Origin: JAVVHH01 sp963848035
GTDB taxonomy: Bacteria; Pseudomonadota; Alphaproteobacteria; Acetobacterales; Acetobacteraceae
DNA: 64,000 nucleotides
Assembly: GCA_963848035.1 (NCBI GenBank)
Contig: CAWKCD010000001.1
Span: forward strand, 4,216,001 to 4,280,000
Direction: 5' to 3'
Shown here one piece after another: positions 8,606-18,657 of this stretch; within the stretch, counting starts at the first letter, position 1; every line of letters begins with the position of its first letter. The position numbers and the translations under genes were made by a program. Under the pieces are notes generated by a model. That model did no database searches. It had not been told where the DNA came from and worked only from the letters and a program-made list of their open reading frames with translations.

Positions 8606-9616
8606 TCAGGAAATCTGGCCGACGCTCTCCTCGAGCACGTGCCACGCTTCCTCGCCGTATTTCCCCCGCCATTCCTTGTAGAACCCGGCCGAACGCAGCC
8701 GCTCCTGGAATTGCGTCGTGTCGACTTCGTTGAAAACCAGCCCCTTACCCGCCAGCGACGCCTGCACCGCGGTGTTCGCGCTCGCAATGTCCGCCCGCTC
8801 GTCCAGCGCGGCACGGTTGATCTCGCGCGCCACCACCTCCTGGATATCCTTCGGCAGCCGCTCCCAGGCCCGGCGGTTGGCCAGGAACCAGAACCCGTCC
8901 CACATATGGTTGGTCATGCTGCAATATTTCTGGACTTCATACAGCTTGGCCGTGTCGATCAGCGTGAGCGGGTTCTCCTGCCCATCGACGATGTGAGTTT
9001 GCAGCGCCGAATAGACCTCGCTGAAATTGATGCTGGTCGGGCTCGCCCCCAGCGCCGAGAACATGCTGGTCCAGAGCGGGCTGACCGGCACGCGCAGCTT
9101 CATGCCCTTCAGGTCGTCCGGCGACTTGACCGGCTTCGTGCTCGTCGTCGTCTGGCGGAACCCGTTGTCCCAGATCTTCTCCATCGGGTGCAGCCCGCGC
9201 TTCTCGATCTCCCCGCGCACGAAGCCGCCGAGCTTGCCGTCCATCGCCGCCCAGACCTGGTCGTAGCTTTTGAACGCGAACCCGACTCCGTTGATCGAAG
9301 CCGGCGGCACCAGCGTCGACAGGATCAGCCCCGACAGCGTGAAGAACTCGACCGCTCCCGACCGCAACTGGCTCAACACGTCCGTATCGGCGCCCAACTG
9401 GTTGTTCGGAAAGATCTGCAGGTCGAACCGCCCATCCGTCGCCGCCTTGATCCGGTCCGACGCCTCCTTGGCGCGCACGTTCATCGGATGCGTCACCGGC
9501 GTGTTGTTGGCGAATTTGTAGGTGAATTCGGCAGCCCGCGCCGGGCTGGCGCCGATGCTGAACAGCGGCAATGCGGCGGCGCCGAGTGCCAACGATCGGC
9601 GGCTGAGTGACGGCAT
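8606..9616 (-). CDS. dctP: TRAP transporter substrate-binding protein, DctP family
   Basis: Periplasmic solute receptor of a tripartite ATP-independent (TRAP) transporter, delivering an organic anion to membrane subunits. The 336-residue precursor begins MPSLSRRSLALGAAALPLF, whose twin-arginine-like SRRSLAL followed by a hydrophobic stretch and ARAAEF indicates Tat or Sec export. GMKLRVPVSPLWTSMFSALG and TSINFSEVYSALQTHIVDGQ are the standard DctP ligand-cleft blocks, including the conserved Arg. No dctQ or dctM membrane gene is in the window, so the transporter partners must be elsewhere or absent; the ligand is unknown. Confidence 0.9.
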   Translation of the reverse strand: MPSLSRRSLALGAAALPLFSIGASPARAAEFTYKFANNTPVTHPMNVRAKEASDRIKAATDGRFDLQIFPNNQLGADTDVLSQLRSGAVEFFTLSGLILSTLVPPASINGVGFAFKSYDQVWAAMDGKLGGFVRGEIEKRGLHPMEKIWDNGFRQTTTSTKPVKSPDDLKGMKLRVPVSPLWTSMFSALGASPTSINFSEVYSALQTHIVDGQENPLTLIDTAKLYEVQKYCSMTNHMWDGFWFLANRRAWERLPKDIQEVVAREINRAALDERADIASANTAVQASLAGKGLVFNEVDTTQFQERLRSAGFYKEWRGKYGEEAWHVLEESVGQIS

Positions 9617-9696
9617 GGCGATCTCCCCCCGGAGGAATTCCTTTGACGATGGCGTTAGCCGGTTTGCTCCCGGAAAGGAAGCCACCGGCCCTTCGC

Positions 9697-10120
9697 CTAT
9701 TCCGCCATCATCTCGCCCGAACCACCGAATTCCGCAGGAAAATCCTTCAGCTTCGGCAGCCCGTCCTTCATCGGCAGCACCGTCTCGGCGTAGTTGACGT
9801 GGACCCCCGGCTCGAATTTCAGCGAAGGGATCGTCGCCGAGAACACGTCGACCAGGCCCAGCGTCGGATGGTTCGTCATCAGATGCCCGCCGCACTTGCT
9901 GCAATATTGCCGCTGGCTGATCTCCGTCTTCTGGAACGTCGCCACATGCTCCGCCCCCGCCGTGACCTTCACCGCATCCGGCTTCCACAGCGTGAACGCG
10001 TTCACCGGCCCGCCCGACCACGAGCGGCACGATCGGCAATGGCAATACCCCATCGCCTCCGGCGCACCCGGTCGCCTCCAGTTCGACTGCCCCGCAAAAA
10101 CAAGTCCCGACATGCGTCAT
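9697..10120 (-). CDS. GFA family (CENP-V/GFA domain) protein, N terminus frameshifted
   Basis: Members of this zinc-binding family resemble glutathione-dependent formaldehyde-activating enzyme, but most have no proven activity. The main frame carries GYCHCRSCRSWSG and QYCSKCGGHL, two of the family's cysteine clusters. The first cluster, MTHVGTCFCGAVELEATG, is encoded from an ATG at 10120 in a different frame. Dropping one base near 10066 joins the two as ELEATGAPEAMGYCHC, giving a normal 140-residue protein. Without that repair an alternative start at 10113 would yield a protein lacking the first CxC pair. Confidence 0.82.
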
Positions 10121-10230
10121 GTTGTTTCCTCCACTGCCGGCATTGAACAGGCGATCCGCGCGCTTGGAAAGCCCGCGCGAACCCGCCTGCCCGCCCGCTC
10201 GTTCAGAGCCTCGCCAGCCCCGGAGGCACC

Positions 10231-10353
10231 ATGTCCGACACCAAGCCCACCCAAGAATCCGCACCCACCCCGGACGAGAAGCCGCACAAGGTGGACGAAC
10301 AGGTCCAGGAGGAAGCCGGCCGCGAGCGCGCCGAGAACGAAGGTTACGACTGA
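10231..10353 (+). CDS. Small acidic hypothetical protein, 40 aa
   Basis: An ATG at 10231 follows a strong GGAGG ribosome-binding site (10222-10226) and opens a 40-codon frame ending in TGA at 10351. The product is highly charged and probably disordered (DEKPHKVDEQVQEEAGRERA). It matches no family I recognise. It stands alone on the + strand between two minus-strand genes, with its stop only 8 bp from the convergent hydrolase stop. The good ribosome-binding site is the main support for it being real. Confidence 0.5.
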   Translation: MSDTKPTQESAPTPDEKPHKVDEQVQEEAGRERAENEGYD

Positions 10354-10361
10354 CCGCCCGA

Positions 10362-12066
10362 TTACTGCGCCGCCAGCGCGAGCCGCGAGAGCGCCGCGCC
10401 GGCGCTGCCGATGATCGGCAGGGTCAGCGTCGCCGGATGCTCCGCGTCCTGCATCACCGTCCAGGTGAACGCCGTCGGGTGCGGCCCCGGCCCCTGCGGA
10501 AACGGCAGCCCCGCCGCCACGCTCGCTGCGCCCGCCAGCGCCAGGCGCAGCCGATGGCCCGGCTGGAACACATAGGCCGTCGGCAACAGATCCAGCTCGA
10601 TCTTCTGCGCCTGACCCGGCACTAGCGCCTTCGCCGCCGCCAGCGACGCCTGATGCGGCACGTTCACATAGCCCTGCACCACCTGCGTCGATGATCCATC
10701 CGGCGCCACGTCGTTCAGGCTGAACACCATATCCCCGTCATCGGCGTTCGACGCCGCCCAGAGCGACACGTGCGGATACCCCGTCACCTCCGTCCCGACC
10801 GGGAGCGGCCCGGACGTCCAGGTCAGCACCTTCTGCTCGAACGGACGCTGGTCATCCGCCGACCGCCCCACCGTGGCGCTCAGCAGCACCGGCAGCGCCG
10901 GCCCCGAGCCGGGCTGATACGGCAGCGTCGCCGCTTCGCCCGCGCCGGGCTGCGCGGTCAGCGCGCCGTCGTTCAGACTCCCGATCGTGCGGCTATGCCC
11001 GGCTTGCAGATAGAGCGTCGCCGGGCGCGCATCCGGCAGCGGCCAATCCGCCTCGGTGCGCCACCGGTCCACGCCCTTGACGAACAGGATCACCTTCGGC
11101 GCCCGCTCTACCCCGTTGTCGATCCCCTTGAGCTGATGATCCAGCCATTGCACCTGCAATTCCTGCAGGTAGTCGATCTGCCAGCCATGGGCGTGCGGCG
11201 CGAACAGCAGCCGCTTGTTCGGCGAGTTCGAACTGCTCATAAGCCCGCAGATTGCCCGGCGTGATGTAATCGTCGAGCCCGCCCGAGATGAACGCCGCGA
11301 CCCCGCGCGCCGCGATCGCCTTAACGTCCGCCGCCTGCGTCGTCCGCTCGCGCCACCAGCCGTCCAGGTCGGGGTGCAGGATCGCCGTCGCGTATTCCGC
11401 CTCCGCGCCCGGCGACAGCTTGCGCGCTTCCCGGCCCGGCCCCGGCGTCATCCCCGCCGGATACCACAACAGCCCGTAGCAATCTCCGCACGCCACTTGC
11501 GGCACGATCGCCTTCAGGCTGGGCGGCCCCTCCTTCGCCGTCAGCCACTGCGCGATCCCCAGCAGCGACGGGCCGACCATCCCCACCTTGCCGTTGCACC
11601 AGGACTGCTTGGCCATCCACTCGATCGTGTCATACCCGTCCTGCCCGAACTGGTTGTACAGCGTCGGCTTGCCCCCGGACTTCCCCGAGCCCCGCAGGCT
11701 CAGATGCAGCACCGCATAGCCCCGCGACGCGACCGCCATCAGCCCCGGCTCGAGCTCCGCCCCGGTGTTCGACGAGCGCCCATACCCATCCGCCATCAGC
11801 ACGCACGGCGTCGGCCCCGTCCCGGCCGCGAGCGTCGGCAGGAACAGCCGCGCATCCAGCACCGTCCCGTCGCGGGCGGTGATCCGGACGTCGTCCTGGA
11901 TCTGGATCGGGAACCGCGCCACCGGGTTGGCGACCGGCGCGCGCTCCGGCAGCCATTGCCGGTTCTCCGTGCCCGCGCATATCTGATACGGCTGCGCCCC
12001 CGCCGTTGAAACGCACAGCAGCAGCCCGGCGCCGCACAGCGCGATAACGCTTCTGTTCATCTTCAT
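10362..12066 (-). pseudogene. CocE/NonD family alpha/beta hydrolase, frameshifted
   Basis: The product is a secreted serine hydrolase of the CocE/NonD (X-Pro dipeptidyl-peptidase S15-like) family, acting on ester, amide or peptide bonds of unknown substrates. It begins MKMNRSVIALCGAGLLLC, a signal peptide, at ATG 12066 behind a G-rich ribosome-binding site. GMVGPSLLG (G-x-S-x-x-G) carries the nucleophile Ser, LRGSGKSGG the upstream strand, and SGGLDDY the region of the acid residue. Near 11226 an extra base breaks the frame: YEQFE must continue as SPNKRLLFAPHAHGW, which includes the catalytic His region. Repaired length is 567 residues, with the C-terminal jelly-roll domain intact. Confidence 0.8.
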
Positions 12067-12110
12067 TTTCCCCCCGTTGCCGCACCCTAGCAGCAGCTTC
12101 GGAGCGCCCG

Positions 12111-13686
12111 CTAGACGATCAGCCGCATCAGGGTCTCGAGCTTGTCCGCCTCCGCCGCCGGCTTGTCCGGGCGCAGCCGGTGCACCCGCGGAAACCGCAG
12201 CGCGACCCCCGATTTGTGCCGCGAACTCCGCTGCGCCGCATCGAACTCGATCTCCAGCACATACCCCCGCTCCACCTCGCGCACCGGCCCGAACCGCGCC
12301 GTCGTGTGGTTGCGGATCCACCGGTCGAGCTGCACCAGCTCCGCATCCGTGAAGCCCGAATACGCCTTGCCCACCGGCACCAGCTCGCCGCTCTCCGTCC
12401 AAAGTCCGAACGTGTAATCCGAATAGAACGAGCTGCGCTTGCCGCTGCCCCGTTGCGCATACATCAGCACCGCATCGATGATCAGCGGGTCACGCTTCCA
12501 CTTCCACCACTGCCCCTTCGGCCGCCCCGGCACATAAAGGCTGTCCGCCCGCTTGAGCATCAGCCCCTCGATGCTCGCCGCCCGCGTCCCGGCGCGGATC
12601 TCGCCCAGCTCCGCCATCGTGCCGAACGGGATCAACGCCGACAGCGTCATCCGCGGCGGCCGGTGCTGCTCGAACCACCGCTCCAGCCGCAGCCCGCCGC
12701 TCGTCGAACGGCAGCCCCCGCAGATCCTCGTGCCCGTCGAACAGGATGTCGTACAGCCGCACCCCGGTCGGGAACTCCCCCAGCATCTTCGCCCCGGGCG
12801 CCTTCCGGTTCAGCCGCTGCTGCAGGTCCGCGAACGGCGCCACCTCGCCCTCCCGGATCACCAGCAATTCGCCATCCAGCACGCCCTGGAAATTCATCGC
12901 CTCGACGATCTCGGGAAACGCCCCCGAGATGTCGTCCGACCCCCGCGAATAGATCCGGTGCCCCAGCGCCGTCGACACCAGCTGCACGCGGATCCCGTCC
13001 CACTTCCACTCGGCCCGATACAGCGACGGATCCAACGCCGCGATGTCGGCCTCCTCGAGCGGCTGCGCCAGCATCAGCGGCCGGAATATCGGCGCCCCCG
13101 CCGGGTCCGGCCGCTCGCCCTTGCCCTCGAGCCACGCGAACAGCGGCGCATAGGGCGGCGTCAGCCCATGCCACACCTCCTCGATGTCGTCGGGCGCGAT
13201 CCGCCCGCCCGCCAGCTCCGACAGCGCGATCTTCGCCAGCCGCGCCGACGCGCCCACCCGCAAGCTCCCGGTGATCAGCTTCAGCAGCGCGAACCGCACC
13301 GACACCGTCGACGCGTCCAGCCAATTCGCCACCACCGCCGGCAGCTCCGATTTCGGCGTGCTCAGCAGCGTCTGCACCACCTCGGTCATCGTCGGCGGCC
13401 CGGCATTGGTCCGCCGCGCCGGCCAGATCAGTGACACCGTCTCCGCCAGGTCGCCGACGTAATCGCGCGACCACCCGAACAGCACCGGGTCCGTCCGCTC
13501 CTCCGCCAACGCGCGGATCATCGCCGGCTTGGCCGCCACGAACACCAGCTCGTCCGTCAGCGCCGCCAGCCCGAACCCGCGATCCGGATCCGGCTGCGTC
13601 GCGAAATACCGCCGCAGCAGCGCGATCTTCGCCAGCCGCCCCGGCGTGAACACCAGCCGCTCCAGCAATTCGGCGAACGCGATCAC
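12111..13686 (-). pseudogene. ATP-dependent DNA ligase (exonuclease-associated), frameshifted
   Basis: Seals nicks using ATP, in addition to the NAD-dependent LigA that bacteria normally carry. The N-terminal helical DNA-binding domain (about 1-190) is followed by the nucleotidyltransferase motif EWKWDGIRVQ, whose Lys is adenylylated, motif III-like FQGVLDGELLV, and EGLMLKR and WWKWKRDP (motifs IV-V), then the OB fold. A single extra base near 12688 breaks the frame between FDERRA and ALERWFEQHRPPRM; the repaired protein is 524 residues, the usual size. The start ATG overlaps the stop of the partner exonuclease gene by 4 bp. This pairing is typical of a bacterial repair module that often also includes an Lhr-type helicase, which is not seen here. 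Confidence 0.85.
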
Positions 13687-14729
13687 GCCTCCACCGCCGG
13701 TGTCTCGCTGCCCTGCGCTTCGCCCTCATCCTCCTCGTAGCCGACCAGCCGCAGCGCCCGGCCCTTGATCCCGCGCTTGGCCGCCTCGTGGATCAGCGCC
13801 TCCTCGCGCCCATGCGTCACCCACACCTCCGGCGCGCCCACGTCGTCCAGCGTCTGGTTCAGCTCGTCCCAATCCGAATGATCCGAGATGATCAGCGGCA
13901 GTTCGACGCCCCGGCTCTTCGCCCGCTGCCGCACCCGCATCCACCCCGACGCGTAACAAACCACCGGGTCCGCCAACCGACGCGCCCACCGGTCCGCCAC
14001 CGCCGAGGGCGGCGCCAGCACGATCGCCCCCGCCAGCTTGTCCTTCGCCGCCACCGTCGCCGGCAACAGCTCCCCCAGCGATATCCCGAGCCGCTCGTAC
14101 GCGCTGCACAGCGGGATCATCGCCCCATGCAGATAGATCGGCCGGTCCCACCCCGCCTGCCGCAGCAGCTTGATCACCCGCTGCGCCTTGCCCAGCGCAT
14201 ACGCGCCGACCACATGCGTCCGCTCCGGGAACAGCGCCACGCTGTCCAGCAGCTTGGCCACCTCGTCCGCCGCCGGCGGATGCCGGAACACCGGCAGCGC
14301 GAACGTCGCCTCGGTGATGAACACGTCGCAGGGGATCGGCTCGAACGGCAGGCACGTCGGGTCCGTCTGCCGCTTGTAATCCCCGCTCACCACGACCCGG
14401 CTGCCGCGCCACTCCATCGCGATCTGCGCGCTGCCCAGCACATGCCCCGCCGGCTCGAGCCACAGCCGCACCCCGCCATGATCGATCGTCTCGCCATACG
14501 GCAGCGTCTGCTGCGTCTCCCCCGCGCGCCCTTCCCCCATGCGCACGTCCATCAGCGCCATGGTCTCCACGCTCGCCAGCACCGCGCCATGGCCCGGCCG
14601 CGCGTGATCCGAATGCGCATGGGTGATCACCGCCCGCGGGACCGGACGCACCGGGTCCACGTAGAAATCGCCCGGAGCGCAATACAGCCCTTCGGGACGG
14701 ACTTCGAGCCAGGTATCGGGATGCGGCAA
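13683..14729 (-). CDS. Ligase-associated DNA exonuclease (metallo-beta-lactamase fold)
   Basis: This 348-residue protein is the usual partner of the exonuclease-associated ATP-dependent DNA ligase. It belongs to the SNM1/Artemis-like branch of the metallo-beta-lactamase fold. THAHSDHARPGHG supplies the HxHxDH metal-binding motif; AGHVLGSAQI is the second metal site; VVSGDYKRQTDP holds the bridging Asp; IISDHSDWDEL and WVTHGREEAL are late beta-CASP-like blocks. It probably trims DNA ends before the ligase acts. Its stop overlaps the ligase start (ATGA), so the two are translationally coupled. Confidence 0.9.
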   Translation of the reverse strand: MPHPDTWLEVRPEGLYCAPGDFYVDPVRPVPRAVITHAHSDHARPGHGAVLASVETMALMDVRMGEGRAGETQQTLPYGETIDHGGVRLWLEPAGHVLGSAQIAMEWRGSRVVVSGDYKRQTDPTCLPFEPIPCDVFITEATFALPVFRHPPAADEVAKLLDSVALFPERTHVVGAYALGKAQRVIKLLRQAGWDRPIYLHGAMIPLCSAYERLGISLGELLPATVAAKDKLAGAIVLAPPSAVADRWARRLADPVVCYASGWMRVRQRAKSRGVELPLIISDHSDWDELNQTLDDVGAPEVWVTHGREEALIHEAAKRGIKGRALRLVGYEEDEGEAQGSETPAVEA

Positions 14730-14778
14730 AGGCGGCTACGCCCCCTCCTCGCCGGAGGGGGCGCTCGCGTCCGGGTGG

Positions 14779-16339
14779 TTAGCCCGGCTTCTTGTCGCTC
14801 TGAACGTTGACCGGAACCGGGATCCACCGCATCCCGTCATTGTTCTGCACCAGCATCAGCACCGTCTTGCGGTTCTGCTTGCGGTACTTCTCCAGCCGGT
14901 CCTGCACGTCCTGCGGCGTCGACACCGGCTCCTGCTGGACCTCGACGATCACGTCGCCGGGCTTGACCCCGCGCGACCCGGCCGCCCCGTCCGACTGCAC
15001 GTCCGTCACCACCACGCCCTTCTGGTCCGGCGACAGCTTGTACTGGTCGCGCAGCGCATCCGTCAGCGGCGACAGCCGCGCGCCCAGCCCCGACAGCATC
15101 ATCGTCGAGTCCGTCGGCTTCGGCGTCGGCGCCGTCGGCGTCGCGCTGGCCTGCACCACGTCGTCCGGCAACTCGCCGACCGAAGCCTGCACCTGCGTCT
15201 CATGCCGATCCCGCCACAGCACCACCGGCACCATCTTGCCGATCTCCGTCTCAGCCACCAGGCGCGGCAGCGTCCGCATTTCCTTCACGTCCTGGCCGTT
15301 GAACTTCAGGATCACGTCGCCGTTGTGGATCCCCGCCTTGTCGGCCGGACCGTTGTCGTTGACCCCGGCCACCATCGCGCCCGAGACGTCCTTCAGCCCC
15401 ACCGCCTCGGCGATGTCGGGCGTCACCTGCTGGATCCGCACGCCCAGCCAGCCGCGCCGCGCGTGGCCATACTGCTTGAGCTGCATCACCACCGATTTCG
15501 CCAGGTTCGACGGCACCGAGAACCCGATGCCCACCGACCCGCCCGACGGCGAGTAGATCGCCGTGTTGATGCCGATCACCTCGCCGTTCATGTTGAACAG
15601 CGGCCCGCCCGAGTTGCCGCGGTTGATCGCCGCGTCGGTCTGGATGAAATCGTCATACGGCCCCTGGCGGATGTCCCGCCCCCGCGCGCTCACGATCCCC
15701 GCCGTCACCGACCCGCCGAGCCCGAACGGGTTGCCGATCGCCAGCACCCAATCGCCCACCCGCGCGCTGTCGCTGTCGCCGAAATCGCACCGCCTTCAGC
15801 GGATGATCCGTCTCCACCTTCAGCAGCGCCAGGTCGACCCGCTCGTCCTTGCCGACCAGCTTGGCCTTCAGCGTCGTGTTGTCCGTCAGCGTCACGCTGA
15901 TCTCGTCCGCGCCGTCGATGACGTGGTTGTTCGTCACGATATAGCCGGCCGGATCGATGATGAACCCGGAACCCAGGCTCGTCGCGCGCCCGCCGCCCGG
16001 CCCACCTGGACCGCCATCCTCATGCGGCGGCGTCCGGTCGCCGCGCCGCTGATTCGGACCCTGGCCCGGCCCCTGCCCCTGCGGACGGTTGCGGTCCAGG
16101 AAATCGCGGAAGAACTGCTCGAACGGCGAGCCCGGCGGGAAGCCCGGGATCTCCGGACCCCGATCGGCCCGCGCCTCGAGCTTCTGCGACGACGACACGT
16201 TCACGACCGCGGGAAGCAACCCCGCCGCCAGGTCGGCGAAGCTGTCGGGCGCCCCTCGAGCCAACACCGGCCGCGGCAGCGACACCGGAACGGCAAGCGT
16301 CGCAGCCAACACGGCGGTGCGGATTAACCTTAGGCGCAT
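14779..16339 (-). pseudogene. degP: Periplasmic serine protease DegP/HtrA, frameshifted
   Basis: Do-family protease/chaperone for misfolded envelope proteins. The signal peptide is at MRLRLIRTAVLAATLAVPV. The catalytic triad is visible as His in VTNNHVI, Asp in DERVDLALLKV and Ser in RGNSGGPLF, followed by two PDZ domains (GWLGVRIQQVTPDIAEAVGL and the one ending VIVEVQQEPVSTP). One extra A in the AAA run at about 15782 splits the gene; without it LKAVRF joins GDSDSARVGDWVLAIGNPFG to give 519 residues. A Gly/Pro-rich loop of about 30 residues precedes the protease core. It lies about 95 bp downstream of hflC, same strand, as in many alphaproteobacteria. Confidence 0.88.
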
Positions 16340-16436
16340 GGGCGGTCTCCTTGATGACCCGGAGCGTAGTTCAGGGCATTCAGCTTAGCAGGTCGCACAT
16401 ATTCACGCTTCGTCGACCCGGCAAGACGCGGGTCAC

Positions 16437-17309
16437 TCACGGTTGTTTCGGCGCTTCGCGCAGCAGCTTCAGGAAATCGGCGTCCGGTGTCAGCACCAGC
16501 CGCGACTTTCCCTGCCCGAACGCCTCCCGATACGCCTGCAGCGTCCGGTAGGTGGCGAAGAATTGCGGATCGGTCTGATACGCATTGGCGAAGATCGTCG
16601 TCGCCGCTTCCTCGCCCTCGCCGCGCAGCTTCTCCGCCGTCGACCGCGCATCGGCCAGCAGCACCACCCGGTCCCGCTCCGCATCCGCCCGGATCTTGGC
16701 CGAAGCCTCCGCGCCCTCCGCCCGCAACTGGCTCGCCACCCGCTGCCGCTCGGATTTCATCCGGTTCAGGATCGCCTGCGTGTTCTCATCCGGCAAATCC
16801 GCGTGACGGATCCGCACGTCCACGATCGTGACCCCGAACCCGCTCATCTCCGCGCTCACCTGGTTCTTGATCAGCCCCATGATCCGCGTCCGGTCCGCCG
16901 ACAGCACGTTCAGCAGCGTCTCGTTGCCGAGCACGCGCCGCAGCGCCGACGTCACCACCGAGTTGAGCCGCCCCCGGATCCCGTCCTCGCTCGGCCCCGC
17001 CGCCTGGAAGAACTGCAGCGGGTTCGTGATCCGATACCGCGTGAAGCTGTCCACGGTCAGCCGCCGCTGGTCGGCCAGGATCACCTCCTCGCCCGACGTG
17101 CTGAAATCCAGCAGCCGGTTGTCGAACGGGATCACCGTCTGCACGAACGGAACCTTCGTGTGCAGCCCCGGCCGCTTCACCTCGCGCACCGGCTGCCCAA
17201 ATTGGGTGATCAGCACCTGCTCGGTCTGCGACACCGTGAACAAGCTCGCGCCCGCCACCACCAGCACGACCACCCCGAAGGCGATCGCGGCGATCTGCCA
17301 GGTCTTCAT
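16437..17309 (-). CDS. hflC: Protease modulator HflC
   Basis: HflC forms with HflK a large band-7 (SPFH) complex in the inner membrane that surrounds FtsH and limits its access to membrane substrates. The 290-residue protein begins with one membrane anchor (IAAIAFGVVVLVVAGASLF), then the SPFH core (EQVLITQFGQPVREVKRPGLHTKVPF is split here by domain strands) and a long coiled-coil region rich in charged residues (RMKSERQRVASQLRAEGAE). Its ATG overlaps the hflK stop by 4 bp. Confidence 0.95.
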   Translation of the reverse strand: MKTWQIAAIAFGVVVLVVAGASLFTVSQTEQVLITQFGQPVREVKRPGLHTKVPFVQTVIPFDNRLLDFSTSGEEVILADQRRLTVDSFTRYRITNPLQFFQAAGPSEDGIRGRLNSVVTSALRRVLGNETLLNVLSADRTRIMGLIKNQVSAEMSGFGVTIVDVRIRHADLPDENTQAILNRMKSERQRVASQLRAEGAEASAKIRADAERDRVVLLADARSTAEKLRGEGEEAATTIFANAYQTDPQFFATYRTLQAYREAFGQGKSRLVLTPDADFLKLLREAPKQP

Positions 17310-18558
17310 TGCTGTGCTCCCGCCGGCGCTGGCGCGGCAAGCGGCGGCGGTGCCGCTAGGGCCGTCGGCCGCGCCATCGTTGCGTTGTCGAGCGGCAGAT
17401 AGGGCACGATCCCCTTCAGCCGGTCGTCGAGCACGATCGATGGCGTCGTCGACAGGATCTGCTGCATCGTGTCGATGTAGAGACGCTGCAGCGTGATGTC
17501 CTTGGCCACCTTGTACGCCGCATAGACGCTGAGGAAACGCTGCGTCTGCCCGGTCGCCTCGGCCACCGAGGCACGCTTCTGCCCCTCCGCCTCCGCGATC
17601 AGCCGCGCCGCCTCGCCGCGCGCACGCGGCACGATGTCGTTACGGTAGCTCTCGGCTTCGTTGCGCACCCGCTCCGCATCCGTGTTCGCCCGCTGCACGT
17701 CGCGGAAGCTCTCGATCACGGCCGCCGGCGGATCCACCTTCTGCAGCTGCACCTGCGTCACTTCCACGCCGGATCCGTATTGATCCAGGATCGACTGCGA
17801 CCCGGTCTTCACGTCCTCTTCGATCCGCGCCCGCGCCTCCGTCAGCGCCGGCTGGATCGGCGTCCGCCCCAGCACCTGGCGCATCATGCTCTCGGACGCC
17901 GCCCGCACCGTATCGGCCGGGTTGCGCGTGTTGAACAGGAAGTCCCGCGCATCCTTGATCCGCCAGAACACGGAGAAATTGATGTCGATGATGTTCTCGT
18001 CGCCGGTCAGCATCAGCGCCTCGGCCGGCACCTCGCGCCCGGTCTCGCCCGACCGGTCGAACCGGTCGCCCGGCGAACGCACGCCCACCTCGATCCGGTT
18101 AACCCGCGTCACCGACGGCGTCAGCGCGCTCTCGATCGGCCACGGCAGATGGTAGCGCAGCCCGGGATACGTATAGCCCTGGAACGCCCCGAACCGCAGC
18201 ACCACGCCCTGCTCGTCCGGCTGCACCCGGTAGAAGCCGCTCGCCAGCCAGATCGCCACCGCCGCCAGCGCCATCACGCCGACCAGCCGCGCATTGCCGC
18301 CGCGCCCGCCCCGTCCACCCGGAACGAATCGCCGCGCCTGCTGCTGCAGCCGCTGGATCACCTCGTCGAGGTCCGGCAGGTTCGGCCCATTCCCGCCACC
18401 GCCGCCGCGCCGCCCGTTGCCCGAGCCCCACGGCCCGCGCGACGGTCCCTTCCCGCCCGGAGGCGGGTTCCCTTCCGGATTGCCCCACGGGCCACCGGGG
18501 TTGCCTCCAGAGCCGCCCCCGAGCCGCCCCCGGAGTTGCCACCATTGTTCCAAGACAT
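17306..18558 (-). CDS. hflK: FtsH protease activity modulator HflK, frameshift near the N terminus
   Basis: Partner of HflC in the FtsH-regulating SPFH complex. The frame covers a Gly-rich N-terminal tail, the membrane anchor (VGVMALAAVAIWLASGFY), the band-7 domain (DEQGVVLRFGAFQGYT) and the coiled coil with NEAESYRNDIVPRARGEAARL. The open frame runs up to 18658, but its first part is atypical. In another frame an ATG at 18558 gives MSWNNGGNSGGGSG, the family's normal Gly/Asn beginning; one base missing in the G run near 18525 would connect it to SGGNPGGPWGNPEGN. The repaired protein is 417 residues. I therefore place the start at 18558. Confidence 0.88.
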
Positions 18559-18657
18559 GATCGGTGAGCGTGCTCCTGTTGGCAGGCGAGCCGCGGCGGC
18601 GCATATGGCGCCTCGCGGTCGCGTGCATATTGACCGGGTAGCGGGGGTTTACAAGCA

